This document shows, piece by piece, positions 31,180-41,158 of a stretch of DNA of 64,000 nt. The stretch covers positions 124,001-188,000 of the forward strand of contig LR877153.1 of NCBI GenBank assembly GCA_903995115.1, in the 5' to 3' direction. The DNA is from Angomonas deanei (taxonomy: Eukaryota > Euglenozoa > Kinetoplastea > Trypanosomatida > Trypanosomatidae). Within the stretch, counting starts at the first letter, position 1; each line of letters starts with the position of its first letter. The position numbers and the translations under genes were made by a program. The notes under the pieces were generated by a model that was given only the letters and a program-made list of their open reading frames with translations, was not told where the DNA came from and did no database searches.

Positions 31180-31546
31180 GTCGCGCAGTTTAAAAAGTAT
31201 ATATAAGTAAACAAATGGGCGCATATGATTAACTTTTTTGTTTTTGTTTTTAGAGGGAATATATGTGGAGACTCCTATAGATTGTTTGTTATCATGTTTA
31301 GACCTTATATTGTTACCGTTTAGAATTTATATTGTACTTTTTTTTTTTTTTTCGCTTGTTTTACCCACAATAAAATTCGTAAAGAAATAAATCATAAGAA
31401 TAACGCTCGCTACGTTTTCACCACTCGCCGTTGCCGGTCTGTTTGCCTGTGAACAGGTGCTATTTTTTTTTTTTCTCCCTTTCATTTTTCGATTTGTGCC
31501 TGTTTTAAAGAACACTAGAAAAAGTAACACTAACAACACAAGGCAA
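31180..31546. other. Intergenic spacer (CAP-Gly kinase to Derlin)
   Basis: AT-rich with T-runs; a T/C-rich stretch at 31461-31500 followed by AG at 31509-31510 or 31516-31517 is a plausible acceptor for Derlin. Nothing else seen. Confidence 0.6.
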
Positions 31547-32284
31547 ATGGCGCAGAGCTTCGAGGCGTGGTACGCATCCCTGGGTATCGTGACGAAGGCT
31601 TGCATCGCGATGGTACTTGGAACCGCGCTGGGAATCACCGTGGGGTATGTGAACGTGTACAGCCTCTTATTGAATAGTTCTGCTATTACATCTTTTCAAG
31701 TTTGGCGCTTCTTCACGGCCGCCTTCTTCTTTGGCGGTTTCTCGTTTCAGTGGTTGATGACCGTATTTTCTTTCATTTCCTTCTTGCGGTACAACGAGGA
31801 GAGCAGCTTCAAGGGCAAGCCGGCTGATTTTGCACTCGCCATTGTGTTTGTGATCCTGGTGATAGGGCTCCTAGGAATTTACATGGGCCTCCCCGTCACC
31901 AGTTCGTCCTTGTTCCTGGCTGTGGTGTGGATGTACTGCAAGAGGAACCCCACGACCAACCTCGGCATGTTTGGCTTCGACTTCAAGGCGAGCTTATTCC
32001 CGTGGGTGCTGGTGGCCGTGAATGTGCTGCTGGTAGGGAGCGATATCCTCTCCAACTTGCTGGGCATCGTGGCCGGCCACCTGTACGTGTTCTTGAAGGA
32101 TGTTCTGCCAGAGACACACAATCTACGGCTGCTGGAGACGCCCCTGTGGCTTCAGCGGTACTTTGTCGCCTACGGCGGACAGGTGAACACACCGTTCGGG
32201 GCAGCTGGCAACTTCAACCGGAATCAGCCTCCGCCCCCGTCGCAGCGATTCTTCACGGGAAAAGGTCAAAAATTGGGCTCCTAA
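31547..32284 (+). CDS. Derlin (Der1-like ER membrane protein)
   Basis: A 245-residue polytopic protein. Start chosen at MAQSFEAWY, because the in-frame sequence upstream is T-rich leader. The rhomboid-like pseudoprotease fold is seen in 'S.I.SFQVWRFFTAAFFFGGFS' and FLRYNEE, typical of Derlins ('QvWRlvTnFlfFG', 'Y...LE...F'), and in 'HLYVFLKDVLPE' near the end. No rhomboid catalytic Ser/His pair is seen, as expected. Derlins move misfolded proteins from the ER to the cytosol for degradation. Confidence 0.92.
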   Translation: MAQSFEAWYASLGIVTKACIAMVLGTALGITVGYVNVYSLLLNSSAITSFQVWRFFTAAFFFGGFSFQWLMTVFSFISFLRYNEESSFKGKPADFALAIVFVILVIGLLGIYMGLPVTSSSLFLAVVWMYCKRNPTTNLGMFGFDFKASLFPWVLVAVNVLLVGSDILSNLLGIVAGHLYVFLKDVLPETHNLRLLETPLWLQRYFVAYGGQVNTPFGAAGNFNRNQPPPPSQRFFTGKGQKLGS

Positions 32285-32542
32285 CACTATTTTAGCAGCA
32301 GAACGATCCGCGCACGGCACACCACATGTGCGGTCTGTTGCACTTGTAATACTATGGTTTCCCTCTACATTTGTGCTCTGAATCCCCCAACCCCTCTCTG
32401 GTACTATTTCCTTGTGGTGCTGTGTATCTAGCGCTGGAGAATGATGGTGCACCATTCCCATTCTTCTTCCCTTTTAACCCTTTTGTTTTCCAAAAAGAGT
32501 TGCCGCTAGCCTATCCCAATCAATAGTCGTATTGTATTCGTC

Positions 32543-33238
32543 ATGCCACTCGATGAAGGGGAATCTCTGTCACGCTCGGTTCAGCAAATCAAAAAGGCGT
32601 GCCAGGATATTAAAAATGCCGTCGCCGACCTTGGAACGGGGGCGGACTCCATCGCCAGGGACAAACTAAGGCGCATCCGAACGACCGTGCAGCAGTGCCG
32701 GGACAAGAATAAGACCGTCCTAGAGTCCTCCGATGCGGCGCTCCAGTCGCTGAAGGAACAGTTCCATAGCGCCATGTCAGAGTTCGACCGCGTCAATGCG
32801 GATTCCATCCGCAAAGAGCGGCAAACTTTCCGACAGGCGGGGGCGGAGGTGCTGGCGCAGGAGGCGGGGGTGTCGGCGGGGGAACAGATGCAGGTGAATG
32901 CACAAAAGATACGACCGATAGACCTCACCGAGTTCCACACGGAGGAGGCGATACAGCGGGAGAAACTGCGGAACGCCAAGGACATTGAGACGGACATGAG
33001 GGATTTGAAGACCACCTATCACGAGTTTAACGCGTTGGTCAACCAACAGCAGAGTGGGGTCGACATGATGGAGAACCACGTCGCGGAGTCTCACTCTCTC
33101 ATTGAGCGCGGGCACGGTCAAATCCAGCAGGCCTCGCGACACCAGAAAAAATTCCGGAAGATTGGTTGTATCATTGGGGTAGTGGTGGCGTTAGTGGTGG
33201 TGGTCGTCATTATTATTGCGGTGTTTGCCTCCAAGTAG
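32543..33238 (+). CDS. Syntaxin-like Qa-SNARE
   Basis: A 231-residue tail-anchored protein. An N-terminal helical region (about 10-100, Habc-like) is followed by a SNARE coiled coil at about 130-200, with Q in the zero layer position (QQQSGVDMMENHV fits the Qa pattern 'Q...id.ie..v'). A C-terminal membrane anchor (about 209-228, Val/Ile-rich) ends the protein. It should act in membrane fusion; the closest type appears to be a plasma-membrane or endosomal syntaxin, not distinguishable here. Confidence 0.88.
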   Translation: MPLDEGESLSRSVQQIKKACQDIKNAVADLGTGADSIARDKLRRIRTTVQQCRDKNKTVLESSDAALQSLKEQFHSAMSEFDRVNADSIRKERQTFRQAGAEVLAQEAGVSAGEQMQVNAQKIRPIDLTEFHTEEAIQREKLRNAKDIETDMRDLKTTYHEFNALVNQQQSGVDMMENHVAESHSLIERGHGQIQQASRHQKKFRKIGCIIGVVVALVVVVVIIIAVFASK

Positions 33239-33917
33239 AGGGAAGGGTGTTCCCGTTTGGGGATTCAAACGAATGTTTTTTTTTTTGATTAGAGGATAGT
33301 ATATTCTCGGTGATGAATGAGCTAGACGTATACCTCCCTCCTCTCTATCCAGATACCTAGTTTTGTTAGGCACAAAATAATTTTTTTTTTTTTTGGTTTT
33401 TGTAAGTTAGTTTGATCTAGTAAGTATAGAAAATTTTTGTCAAAATTTTAATTTGTTTTTCCGGAAAAATATAAATAATAAGAATTTAAATAACGCCGAT
33501 GTAAAACAAAATCCCGCCCAACCAAAACCCCCTACGCTATGCTTCCAGCCGGGGAAGTTTCTTTCGGAGGTCCTGGAAGGGCGGGACCGGCACCTCGTAA
33601 GTATAATAGTTCGAAATCTTGGCGAGCAAATGTTGGTTCCCCCTGTGTCACAGTAGTATCCCTCTCCTCCAGAGACTATGCGCGTCCCTCTCTCCCTTCT
33701 ACTAAACTAGGTATCAAGGATAAGGCTTATTCTTGCTTTGTAAAGTAAAGATATCTCTCTCTGTATTTGTATATGAACTCTCTAGATAATATTGCTGTTC
33801 TTTTATGCTTACCGTTCTCACCCCTTCTTCGGTGGAGCTGGTAAACCTCCCTTCTCTCTTTTCCCCTTGTGCACAGTAATTTTGAAAAAGCAACCACACA
33901 CCCATATTGTAAGCTAA
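33239..33917. other. Intergenic spacer with a less AT-rich patch
   Basis: 679 bases without a convincing gene. Most is AT-rich, but 33500-33620 is richer in G and C and contains CCCGCCC (33513-33519) complementary to GGGCGGG (33579-33585). A 69-codon frame (33539-33748) covers part of it; composition and lack of motifs argue against a gene. An RNA gene here is possible but unproven. A pyrimidine-rich tract before 33877 likely serves the next gene. Confidence 0.5.
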
Positions 33918-34664
33918 ATGGATTCCGCCTTTTCTGACGAGCAAGAGTTCCGTGAGGGCCCTCCCAGCGACGTGGCCGGACCCCCCGCCGTCCCCAACAC
34001 GGCGGCCCCCCCTGCCGCCGCTGCTCCGCCGCCGGCCGCCGCGCCAGCCCCCGCGTCTCCCCACTCTCAGACCGGCAGTCCCACCTCTGACGCCGCCGGT
34101 GCCGCCCCCAGCAGCAAACAGGTGAAGGCGCCGTGGGAGGACGACGATGACTGGGGTCAGCCATCCCAGCCGGCGAACCCCCCGCCGCCGCAGCCCAGCC
34201 AGAGCCAGGACAGCATCCCCAGCGCACACCAAGACCCTGTCCCCCAGGTGCCGGAGGAGAGGGAAGAGGAGTCGGCGAGCGAGGAGGAGCAGGCCCCACC
34301 CCCGCCCCCACCGGCGGAGAAGGACAATAGCGCTGCCATGGAGGCGATCAACCGCCAAATTGCGAACCGCACGGCGGCCCTGGACAAGGAGACGAAGGAG
34401 AAGGAAACTAAAATCCTTGCTGCCGCGCAGGCGTACTTGAAGGAGATGGCGACGAAACGAGACAAGGACGTTAGTAACTCGAAGGAGATCCACAAGAAGG
34501 AGCAGCAGGCCGGCGTGCAGAAGGTGGACCAGCTGAAGAAGAGCGGTGCGGTGTGGACTTCTGTAGGCATGCTGGTCGACCTCCAGAAGCCGAACCCACA
34601 TTCCAAAGGCACCGAGAGAATGAGAACTCTTTTCAACACCTTGAACGAAGTGAAAGTCGCGTAA
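33918..34664 (+). CDS. Clathrin light chain candidate
   Basis: A 248-residue protein. The N-terminal 60% is Pro/Ala/Glu-rich and disordered. A charged coiled coil follows (about 135-200, with 'TAALDKETKEKETKILAAAQAYL'-like heptads). The C-terminal segment reads 'GAVWTSVGMLVDL', then SKGTERMRTLFNTLN, which fits the clathrin light chain end 'W..V..L.D.......k...RMR.iL..L'. Light chains bind the clathrin heavy chain hub through the coiled coil. The call rests on this layout and the C-terminal motif, as overall identity in the family is low. Confidence 0.75.
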   Translation: MDSAFSDEQEFREGPPSDVAGPPAVPNTAAPPAAAAPPPAAAPAPASPHSQTGSPTSDAAGAAPSSKQVKAPWEDDDDWGQPSQPANPPPPQPSQSQDSIPSAHQDPVPQVPEEREEESASEEEQAPPPPPPAEKDNSAAMEAINRQIANRTAALDKETKEKETKILAAAQAYLKEMATKRDKDVSNSKEIHKKEQQAGVQKVDQLKKSGAVWTSVGMLVDLQKPNPHSKGTERMRTLFNTLNEVKVA

Positions 34665-34991
34665 GCAAGCAAGTAAAACTTGAAAAAGGAAAAATAGGAA
34701 TATCTTCATGCCGCTTTTATTAAACGGTTTCATTTACTGTTCTTCTTCCTTTTCCTTCACGCTTTACTTGTGTTGATCTTTGTTTGGTTTATTTTTGGTA
34801 CTCTATCGGACTGTATTGATTTTCATGTTAGCAATTATATATAAATCAAAAAAAAAAAAAAATTGTTAATGGTATTGTCTTTATGTGGACACTCGTATGA
34901 TTATTATTTTTGCTCCTCGTGAAGCTGTGCGTTGAAATACTACTTCTACCTTTCTCCATAGAATTTTCCTTTTCTTTCTAGTACCATATCA
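34665..34991 (+). promoter_or_regulatory. Intergenic spacer with the fibrillarin trans-splice acceptor
   Basis: AT-rich spacer. The pyrimidine tract TTTTCCTTTTCTTTCT (34964-34979) ends in AG at 34980-34981, ten bases before the fibrillarin ATG. Nothing else recognised. Confidence 0.6.
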
Positions 34992-35885
34992 ATGAGAGGC
35001 AGAGGCGGACGTGGCGGTGATCGCGGAGGATTCCGCGGCGGCGGTCGTGGCGGTGGTCGCGGTGGGGACCGTGGGGGCCGCGGTGGTGGTCGTGGTGGTG
35101 GCCGCGGCGGAGGTCGCGGTGGTCGTGGTGGCGGTCGCGGTGGGCGCGGCGGTGCTGCCGGGGCACCCAAAGGGAACGTTTTCCACCCCCACTCGCTCTT
35201 CAACGGCTGTTATTTACTCTCTGGTAAAGACACCCTCTCCACTATCAACCTCGTCCCTGGCGTGTCGGTGTATGGGGAGAAGCGTGTGAGCGGTACCATC
35301 CTCGGGGAGACCGAGTCCCGTGAGTTCCGCGCGTGGAACCCCTACCGCTCCAAGCTGGCCGCTGCCATGTACTGCGGTGTGGAGACGGTCTACATGCAGC
35401 CCGGCTCCACGGTGCTCTACCTCGGTGCCGCTAGTGGTACCACGGTGAGCCACGTGTCGGACCTGGTAGGACCGGAGGGTATTGTGTATGCGGTAGAGTT
35501 TTCGCACCGAAGCGGACGTGACTTAGAGGAAATGACCAAGAGGCGCAGCAACGTTGTCCCTATCCTAGAGGACGCCCGCTTTCCTCAAAAGTATCGCATG
35601 TTGATTCCCAAACTGGTAGATTGCATCTTTATGGACGTGGCCCAGCCCGACCAGGCACGTATTTTAGCGCTCAACGCAGAGTACTTTCTCAAGCCACAGG
35701 GAGGGTTTGTCATTTCCATCAAGGCCAACTGTATTGATTCCACCGCCCAACCCGACCTCGTCTACGAGTCGGAGCGGAAGAAGCTGAAGGAGGCCGGCCT
35801 CGCCGCCAAGATGCACGCCACCCTCGAGCCCTTCGAGCGCGACCACTGTGTCTTTGTCGGATACTACAAGAAGCCCCCGGAATAA
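34992..35885 (+). CDS. NOP1: Fibrillarin (rRNA 2'-O-methyltransferase)
   Basis: A 297-residue protein of standard length. Residues 1-60 are a glycine/arginine-rich (GAR) domain of RGG repeats. The methyltransferase domain follows, with '[15 protein letters not shown]', the SAM-binding segment [17 protein letters not shown], '[16 protein letters not shown]' and [13 protein letters not shown]. With box C/D snoRNAs it methylates rRNA in the nucleolus. The GAR region is encoded by a near-tandem GGT/CGT/GGC array. Confidence 0.97.
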   Translation: MRGRGGRGGDRGGFRGGGRGGGRGGDRGGRGGGRGGGRGGGRGGRGGGRGGRGGAAGAPKGNVFHPHSLFNGCYLLSGKDTLSTINLVPGVSVYGEKRVSGTILGETESREFRAWNPYRSKLAAAMYCGVETVYMQPGSTVLYLGAASGTTVSHVSDLVGPEGIVYAVEFSHRSGRDLEEMTKRRSNVVPILEDARFPQKYRMLIPKLVDCIFMDVAQPDQARILALNAEYFLKPQGGFVISIKANCIDSTAQPDLVYESERKKLKEAGLAAKMHATLEPFERDHCVFVGYYKKPPE

Positions 35886-36311
35886 AGACATCCACCCCTT
35901 CAAATTTAGTATCTCGGTCTTTTTTTTTTCGTTCCTTTTTTACTTTATCATGTGTTGTTTTGATCCTTTTCAAGTAAAGTATTTCGTATTAAATAAAGGA
36001 CATAACAAACGATTTTTTTTTTTTAACAAGGTATTTTATAACTATATAAACCGTAAGACTAATTAACTTTAAGAATAAATATACATTTGAAAAAAAAAAA
36101 AAAAATACACTGGGATCGACAGACATATACTGTTTTATCTTTGTTTGTCTATAGAGGTGTTATCCACGCCAACCGTCTCCCCACCACCACCTTCTCTTAG
36201 TGTTCATTCCACCCATATCGTCTGTTTCTTTAATTTCAGACAAAGCAAACCCATCATCTTCATCGTAAACTATATTTATTTCACATCTATATATTCATCC
36301 CCACACACGTC
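35886..36311. other. Intergenic spacer (fibrillarin to J-like protein)
   Basis: AT-rich with T9 and A16 runs; pyrimidine-rich near 36164-36235, then AG near 36238-36239, a plausible trans-splice site. No gene recognised. Confidence 0.6.
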
Positions 36312-37484
36312 ATGCAGGAAGGAAAAACACCGGAAGAGCGTCGCTCTATATTGGAGGAGAGTACCGCCCGTGCCCAGGAGGTGCTGGCGGCGAGAAGTAA
36401 GATGACCGCGCAGCAGGCGTCGCAGCTACAGTATGCCATGGCGAAGCGGGCGGTGCACAACAAGGAGGGCCTCATTACGCAAGCGGAGTGGGATGCCATT
36501 GTGGGCTCGACGGGGAACAGCTCGGGAAAGTCCTTCCGCTATGTCCTCGGACTGATTGTGCTGCTCATGGTGGGTCTTCTGTTGTTTTCAAAGTACGACG
36601 AGGAGTACAATGTGGAGGTGCCTCAGGTGGAGACCGGGAAAGGATTTGGAGAGATTTTACGCATTGACACCCATACCAAATCGGCCGACCCCAACGCGGA
36701 GGACTTGGAGAAGTACTACGCCGCCCTAGGGATTGAGGACCGCATCAAAAACGCATCCTTTTTCAACAGCACTGCCACAGGTGAGTCGACCACGGAGGAG
36801 GACCCCGACAAGGCGCGGCGCCGTGAGAACTACCGTGTCCGGAAAGAGATTGAGCGGGCGTACAGGGAGCATCAGGAGCAGCAGGGCCAGCTCGTCGCAT
36901 GCGGCACCAGCTGCCAGGCGGAGAATAAACAAGTGGAGCTGGCGTATCAAAAGTTGGCCTCCCAGGTAGACCGCGAGCTGTTCGGCGTGCTGCTCGACGC
37001 GAAGGATACCAAGTCGGTCCGGTCCACATCTCAGGATCAGCTCAAGAAGAAGTTTGAGGAGAAAAAGAAGATCATCTTAGAGACGGAGAAGAATGAGGAG
37101 GACCGCCAGATGGCGCTGGAGGAGCTGAAAGACGCGTACGAGATCCTGCAGGACCCCGACGCCCGCAAGTATTACCTTCTCTACGGCGCCAAGCCCCCGG
37201 AAGCGATGCGCTACGTGAGTGCCCGGGATGGCGGCTGGGGACAGGATATGGCTCTAGGTACTAGTAAGTATAAGTTTGTCATCATGTGGTTGGACTACCT
37301 GCAGAGCAAGATTGGTGTCTGGGGCGAAACGATCGTACTGTTGTCTGTCGTAGCGGTTCTTCTCTCTCGTCTGCCCCAGGTGCTGAAGCAGACCGACCGC
37401 ATTATAGAGGAGCTGGACTGGCAGGATAAAATACGAGCAGAGGCGGCTGCCAAGGCCGCTGCACAGAAGTTAAAACAGAAGTAA
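36312..37484 (+). CDS. Membrane protein with a degenerate J domain
   Basis: A 390-residue protein with a transmembrane helix at about 77-95 (YVLGLIVLLMVGLLLF) and a second at about 335-355. Between them lies a charged segment with a DnaJ-like region (about 245-290): LKKKFEEKKKIILETEKN...ALEELKDAYEILQDPDARKYYLLYG. This matches helices II and III-IV of a J domain ('aye.L.d...R..Yd..G'), but the HPD tripeptide needed to stimulate Hsp70 is not present; the loop is ETEKNEED. An upstream 'KYYAALGI' resembles the J-domain start, 'YY.vLGv', with a long insert. Probably a kinetoplastid-specific J-like protein of the ER or mitochondrion. Confidence 0.6.
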   Translation: MQEGKTPEERRSILEESTARAQEVLAARSKMTAQQASQLQYAMAKRAVHNKEGLITQAEWDAIVGSTGNSSGKSFRYVLGLIVLLMVGLLLFSKYDEEYNVEVPQVETGKGFGEILRIDTHTKSADPNAEDLEKYYAALGIEDRIKNASFFNSTATGESTTEEDPDKARRRENYRVRKEIERAYREHQEQQGQLVACGTSCQAENKQVELAYQKLASQVDRELFGVLLDAKDTKSVRSTSQDQLKKKFEEKKKIILETEKNEEDRQMALEELKDAYEILQDPDARKYYLLYGAKPPEAMRYVSARDGGWGQDMALGTSKYKFVIMWLDYLQSKIGVWGETIVLLSVVAVLLSRLPQVLKQTDRIIEELDWQDKIRAEAAAKAAAQKLKQK

Positions 37485-37821
37485 TTTGGGCTTTGTTTTC
37501 GTAGGCAAACAAGAACAATAAATAAATAATAAAAATATAATACCAATAAAAGGATTAATTTTTCTATATAAAAAAACATTATGTGCTATTCATACAGTCT
37601 TACAAACGACTCCCTAAATCGACGTTGCTTTTTTGAATACCTTCGAAATGCTAAATGAGACCACCGCAAGCTCGGGTGTATTGTTCTATATTTGCTTCCT
37701 TCTTCCCTCTCCCCTTCTCCCTCTAAAGTAGAACAGAAGAAAGAGAGAAAAAAAGAAGTTTACTACAAGTAATTGAACTCGTTGACCCAACATCACAAAC
37801 TGACAGTATCCAGGTAAGACA
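37485..37821. other. Intergenic spacer (J-like protein to PEX13)
   Basis: AT-rich first half; a C/T-rich tract at 37693-37725 followed by AG at 37728-37729 is the likely PEX13 splice signal. Nothing else seen. Confidence 0.6.
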
Positions 37822-38976
37822 ATGTACGGCATGGGCAGTATGTATGGCGGTGGGATGGGTGGCATGTACGGAGGTATGGGCGGCATGGGCGGTATGTACG
37901 GCGGGATGGGTAGTGGTATGTACGGCAGTGGGATGGGCGGCCTCGGGATGGGCAGCAGCATGTACGGAGGCGGTATGGGCGGCAGCGTGTACGGGGGCGG
38001 CATGGGCGGGTCCTACAACAGCTTTGGGAACACTGGCATGAACAGCTACGGAGGGGGCAACAACTACCCCAACGGCCTAGGCAACGGCAATCCCACCGGC
38101 GGCACCTTTGACCAGACCCAAAATGCGGCTCTCCCTGCTGGAGGCACAGGCGTCAACCTCGACCCCTCCCCGCAGTCCCCCATTCAGCAGCAGGCCCCTT
38201 TACCGTCGCTGAGCGAGACCCCCGCTGAGCGAGGCCGCCGGGTGCGGGCGGAGCGCCACAAGGAGCAGCAGCTCATCAAGCAGCAGCGGGAACAGCGAAA
38301 GCAAATGAAGATGCAGGCAAAGATGGAGATTGCGGGACACCTCACAAACGTGCTGGTACAGACGCTTCGCTCCGTCATGGAAATGTTCGCGGTTTGCTTC
38401 GGGACGTACTATAGCATTAAGGCGGTCAAGGCGTTCGCCAACGGCCCCGAGCAGATGGCCGCCCGCAACAATGTAGCAACAGCAAATCAGACCGCCCTGG
38501 TGGACAAGGCGGCGGCCGCCAAAGGGGCGGGGAAGGGAAAGTGGAAGACATGGCTGCTGTTTGGTATTCTCTTCATGATAGGCGAAATGGTGTATGGAAT
38601 TCTCACCAAGAAGTCCGCCAAGCCGTCTCGGCGCATCGGTAGAAACGCAAATGCGTACTCGCTCAACAGCGAGGAGGAGTTCAACACCTCCTTTGACTCG
38701 GAGGACTCCCTCGACTGGAGAAGCGAATACCTGTTAGAGGAGGAAAAGGAAGAGGAAAGGCAGAAACACATGTACATTGCTATGTTCGACTACGAAGGCG
38801 GAGAGGGAGAGGATTTTATCTCCTTCAAGGCCGGGGACAAGTTCATGGTGCGGGACTACGATGCGGCCGGCTGGTGCGACGCCATGCTGATACAGGAAAA
38901 CAACGCGGATGCCTCCGTGAGAGGTTTCGTCCCGGGTAATTATTTGCGCATGTTCGAATTCAACACCAAAATGTAA
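37822..38976 (+). CDS. PEX13: Peroxin 13 (PEX13), glycosomal docking protein
   Basis: A 384-residue protein. Residues 1-90 are a Gly/Met/Tyr-rich low-complexity repeat (MYGGGMGG type), typical of the PEX13 N-terminus that binds import receptors. A membrane region lies at about 185-260, with a clear helix 'WLLFGILFMIGEMVYGIL'. The C-terminal SH3 domain (about 315-380) has MFDYEGGEGEDFISFKAGD and GFVPGNYLRMF. The last three residues are TKM, a PTS1-like end; trypanosomatid PEX13 proteins with a C-terminal TKL have been described. PEX13 forms part of the glycosome import pore. Confidence 0.9.
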   Translation: MYGMGSMYGGGMGGMYGGMGGMGGMYGGMGSGMYGSGMGGLGMGSSMYGGGMGGSVYGGGMGGSYNSFGNTGMNSYGGGNNYPNGLGNGNPTGGTFDQTQNAALPAGGTGVNLDPSPQSPIQQQAPLPSLSETPAERGRRVRAERHKEQQLIKQQREQRKQMKMQAKMEIAGHLTNVLVQTLRSVMEMFAVCFGTYYSIKAVKAFANGPEQMAARNNVATANQTALVDKAAAAKGAGKGKWKTWLLFGILFMIGEMVYGILTKKSAKPSRRIGRNANAYSLNSEEEFNTSFDSEDSLDWRSEYLLEEEKEEERQKHMYIAMFDYEGGEGEDFISFKAGDKFMVRDYDAAGWCDAMLIQENNADASVRGFVPGNYLRMFEFNTKM

Positions 38977-39192
38977 ACTCTTTGCTTTTTTTTTTTTTTT
39001 TTGTTATCGCGCTGTTGTTGTTGTTTGAACGAATTTAATATAAATGAAAAAAACCCTTATTCTAGAAATGAAACATTTTCACCACAAGTTAAAAAAAAAA
39101 AAAAAAAACATACGCACGCCGCACACCGCAGGGACGGATTTCTCTTTCTTCATTTGCCTTCTTTTTTTGATTTCTGTATTTTAACGGTTCAC

Positions 39193-39246
39193 TATTTTTT
39201 TTCTTTTCTCCTTTTCCATTTTTCTTTTTTTTTCTTTTCTATACAG
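39193..39246 (+). promoter_or_regulatory. Trans-splice signal of the RPS2 gene
   Basis: A nearly unbroken T/C tract of over 45 bases (39193-39240) ends in AG at 39245-39246, 17 bases before the ATG: the clearest polypyrimidine tract plus acceptor in the window. Confidence 0.65.
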
Positions 39247-39263
39247 TAACTCCAAGTATAGTG

Positions 39264-40061
39264 ATGGCTGATATTGAAGCCGCTCCCGCAGCTCCCGAGG
39301 TCCCCGCCGGCCGTGGCTTCGGCCGTGGACGTGGTGGTGACCGCGGACGTGGTCGTGGTCGTGGCCGCGGTGGTCGCGATGCTGGCGAGAAGGACGTGTG
39401 GGTGCCCTGCACCAAGCTGGGCCGCCTCGTGAAGGACCAAAAGATCACCACTCTCGAGGAGATCTTCGTCTTCTCCATGCCCATCAAGGAGCACCAGATT
39501 GTCGATGCCCTCATCCCCGAAAGCGTTCTTCGCGACGAGATGATGAGCGTCTTCCCGGTCCAGAAGGCCACCTCTGCCGGTCAGCGCACCCGCTTCAAGG
39601 CGTTCAACGTCGTGGGCGACTGCAACGGCCACATTGGTATTGGTGCCCGTGTGGGTAAGGAAGTTTCCCTCGCTATCCGTGCCTCCATGATTGCTGCCAA
39701 GCTCAACATTGTCCCGGTCCGCCGTGGCTACTGGGGTAACAAGATTGGTGAACCCCACACCATCCCCATGAAGGTCACCGGCAAGTGCGGTTCCATTTCC
39801 GTCCGCCTCGTGCCCGCCCCTCGCGGTACCGGCATCGTCGCCGCCCCTGTGCCCAAGAAGATTCTCGAGTTCGCTGGTGTCGAGGATGTCTACACCAGCT
39901 CCTGCGGTAAGACCCGTACTCGCGGTAACTTCATCATGGCCACCTTCTACGCCCTTCGCAAGACCTACGGCTTCCTCACCCCCGACCTCTGGGCGGAGAC
40001 CGAGCCCGAGCGCGATCCCTGCGACAAGCACTCTGCGCACCTCGCCACCAAGACCCTGTAA
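39264..40061 (+). CDS. RPS2: 40S ribosomal protein S2 (uS5)
   Basis: A 265-residue protein of normal length. A short RGG-type N-terminus ([22 protein letters not shown] region) precedes the S5 N-terminal domain ([39 protein letters not shown]) and the S5 C-terminal domain ([16 protein letters not shown]). Start is the ATG at 39264. Codon use is strongly biased, as in other ribosomal proteins. Confidence 0.97.
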   Translation: MADIEAAPAAPEVPAGRGFGRGRGGDRGRGRGRGRGGRDAGEKDVWVPCTKLGRLVKDQKITTLEEIFVFSMPIKEHQIVDALIPESVLRDEMMSVFPVQKATSAGQRTRFKAFNVVGDCNGHIGIGARVGKEVSLAIRASMIAAKLNIVPVRRGYWGNKIGEPHTIPMKVTGKCGSISVRLVPAPRGTGIVAAPVPKKILEFAGVEDVYTSSCGKTRTRGNFIMATFYALRKTYGFLTPDLWAETEPERDPCDKHSAHLATKTL

Positions 40062-40312
40062 TCACTTTCTTTAGTTACACGTTCTTTCATTTTTTCTTTT
40101 TTCTACTTTACCTACTCCAAAAAAAAAAAAAAACAACTGTATGCAGTGCTGTTTTGTCCCCCTGTTATCGATTGTGTTCGAAGTTCCCCCCAAAGCAACC
40201 CCCTCTTCTTTTTTTTCCCCTCTCTCTTTTCGTAAAAAAGAAGTTTTTGCCACCATAAATATATTTGTATATATATCCACACATATACTCACACACTCAC
40301 ACGCCTACCAGT

Positions 40313-41158
40313 ATGCCCACGGATACTCATGAAGCGAACGGGGTGAAAAAGAAGGGGAACGAGCATGCGACCCCCAAGCCCAACCCAGAGAAACAGGAGA
40401 AGAAAAACGTAGACAAGCCGCATGGGAAAGACGAGCACAACGCCCGCAAGCGCAAGGAGGAGAAGGTGGAGGAGCCGAAGGTGCTGGAGCCCACCGTGAA
40501 CGTGAAGAAGGACGTGAACACGGCCCCCCAGTGGTCCAAGGGTACCCCCATGTCCTTTGCCGACATGGTCCGCGCCAAGCAGCAGAAGGCACAGAAGCCC
40601 AGACAGCCAACCCCCCCGCCAGCCCAGCCGGTGGAGGAGCCCTCCGAGGAAGAGGAGATTGTCCAGACCGTCCCCCTTCCCGTAGAAGTGCCCGTCGCCC
40701 CCGCGGTTGTGACCCCACCCGCCGCCCGCACCCCGGAGCCAGAGCCGTCCGCCGCCACCGTCCCGGTCAGTTTCTACGTGCTCGAGGTGGAACGTATGGA
40801 TAGCGTTACCCTTCCCGCGAACATTCTCCAAGTACCAAAAGAGACCACCGCCAAGTACACCTTTTCCGCCCAGCCCGGTGTTCCCCCACAGACGGTCTTC
40901 CGGACCGACACCACCAACCTCGGCAGTCGCGGGTGGAACATTGGCGCCACCTCTTCCCAGCCGTGGCAGATCAACCCCCAGCAAGATGTGTGGGCCCCCG
41001 CCAACCCTGGCCGCCCGTTCAACCAGCCCGTGCAGTTCGGCTACACGCAACAGCCGTCCAGCGTGCAGCGCCAGCCGCAGCAGCAGTACCGCCAGCAGCA
41101 ACCGCTCGTACACAACAACAACAATAACCGTTCCAACATCGGCGGTGGTGTGTGGTAG
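40313..41158 (+). CDS. Low-complexity Pro/Gln/Asn-rich protein of unknown function
   Basis: A 281-residue protein; start chosen at the first ATG in frame (MPTDTHEANG). The first 90 residues are Lys/Glu-rich. A short motif-like segment (WSKGTPMSFADMVRAKQQK, about 90-108) follows. The middle is Pro/Val/Glu-rich, and the last 70 residues are Gln/Asn/Gly-rich with YTQQPSS and a run of N. Such composition is common in kinetoplastid RNA-binding or mRNP-granule proteins, but no RNA-binding domain is seen and I do not assign a function. Absence of transmembrane segments suggests a soluble protein. Confidence 0.75.
   Translation: MPTDTHEANGVKKKGNEHATPKPNPEKQEKKNVDKPHGKDEHNARKRKEEKVEEPKVLEPTVNVKKDVNTAPQWSKGTPMSFADMVRAKQQKAQKPRQPTPPPAQPVEEPSEEEEIVQTVPLPVEVPVAPAVVTPPAARTPEPEPSAATVPVSFYVLEVERMDSVTLPANILQVPKETTAKYTFSAQPGVPPQTVFRTDTTNLGSRGWNIGATSSQPWQINPQQDVWAPANPGRPFNQPVQFGYTQQPSSVQRQPQQQYRQQQPLVHNNNNNRSNIGGGVW

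Noticed and set aside
33539-33748. 69-codon frame in the syntaxin-clathrin light chain spacer
   Set aside because: No motif, weak start context, and the second half runs into AT-rich leader sequence.
34992-35150. GGT/CGT repeat array considered as a minisatellite
   Set aside because: It encodes the normal GAR domain of fibrillarin.
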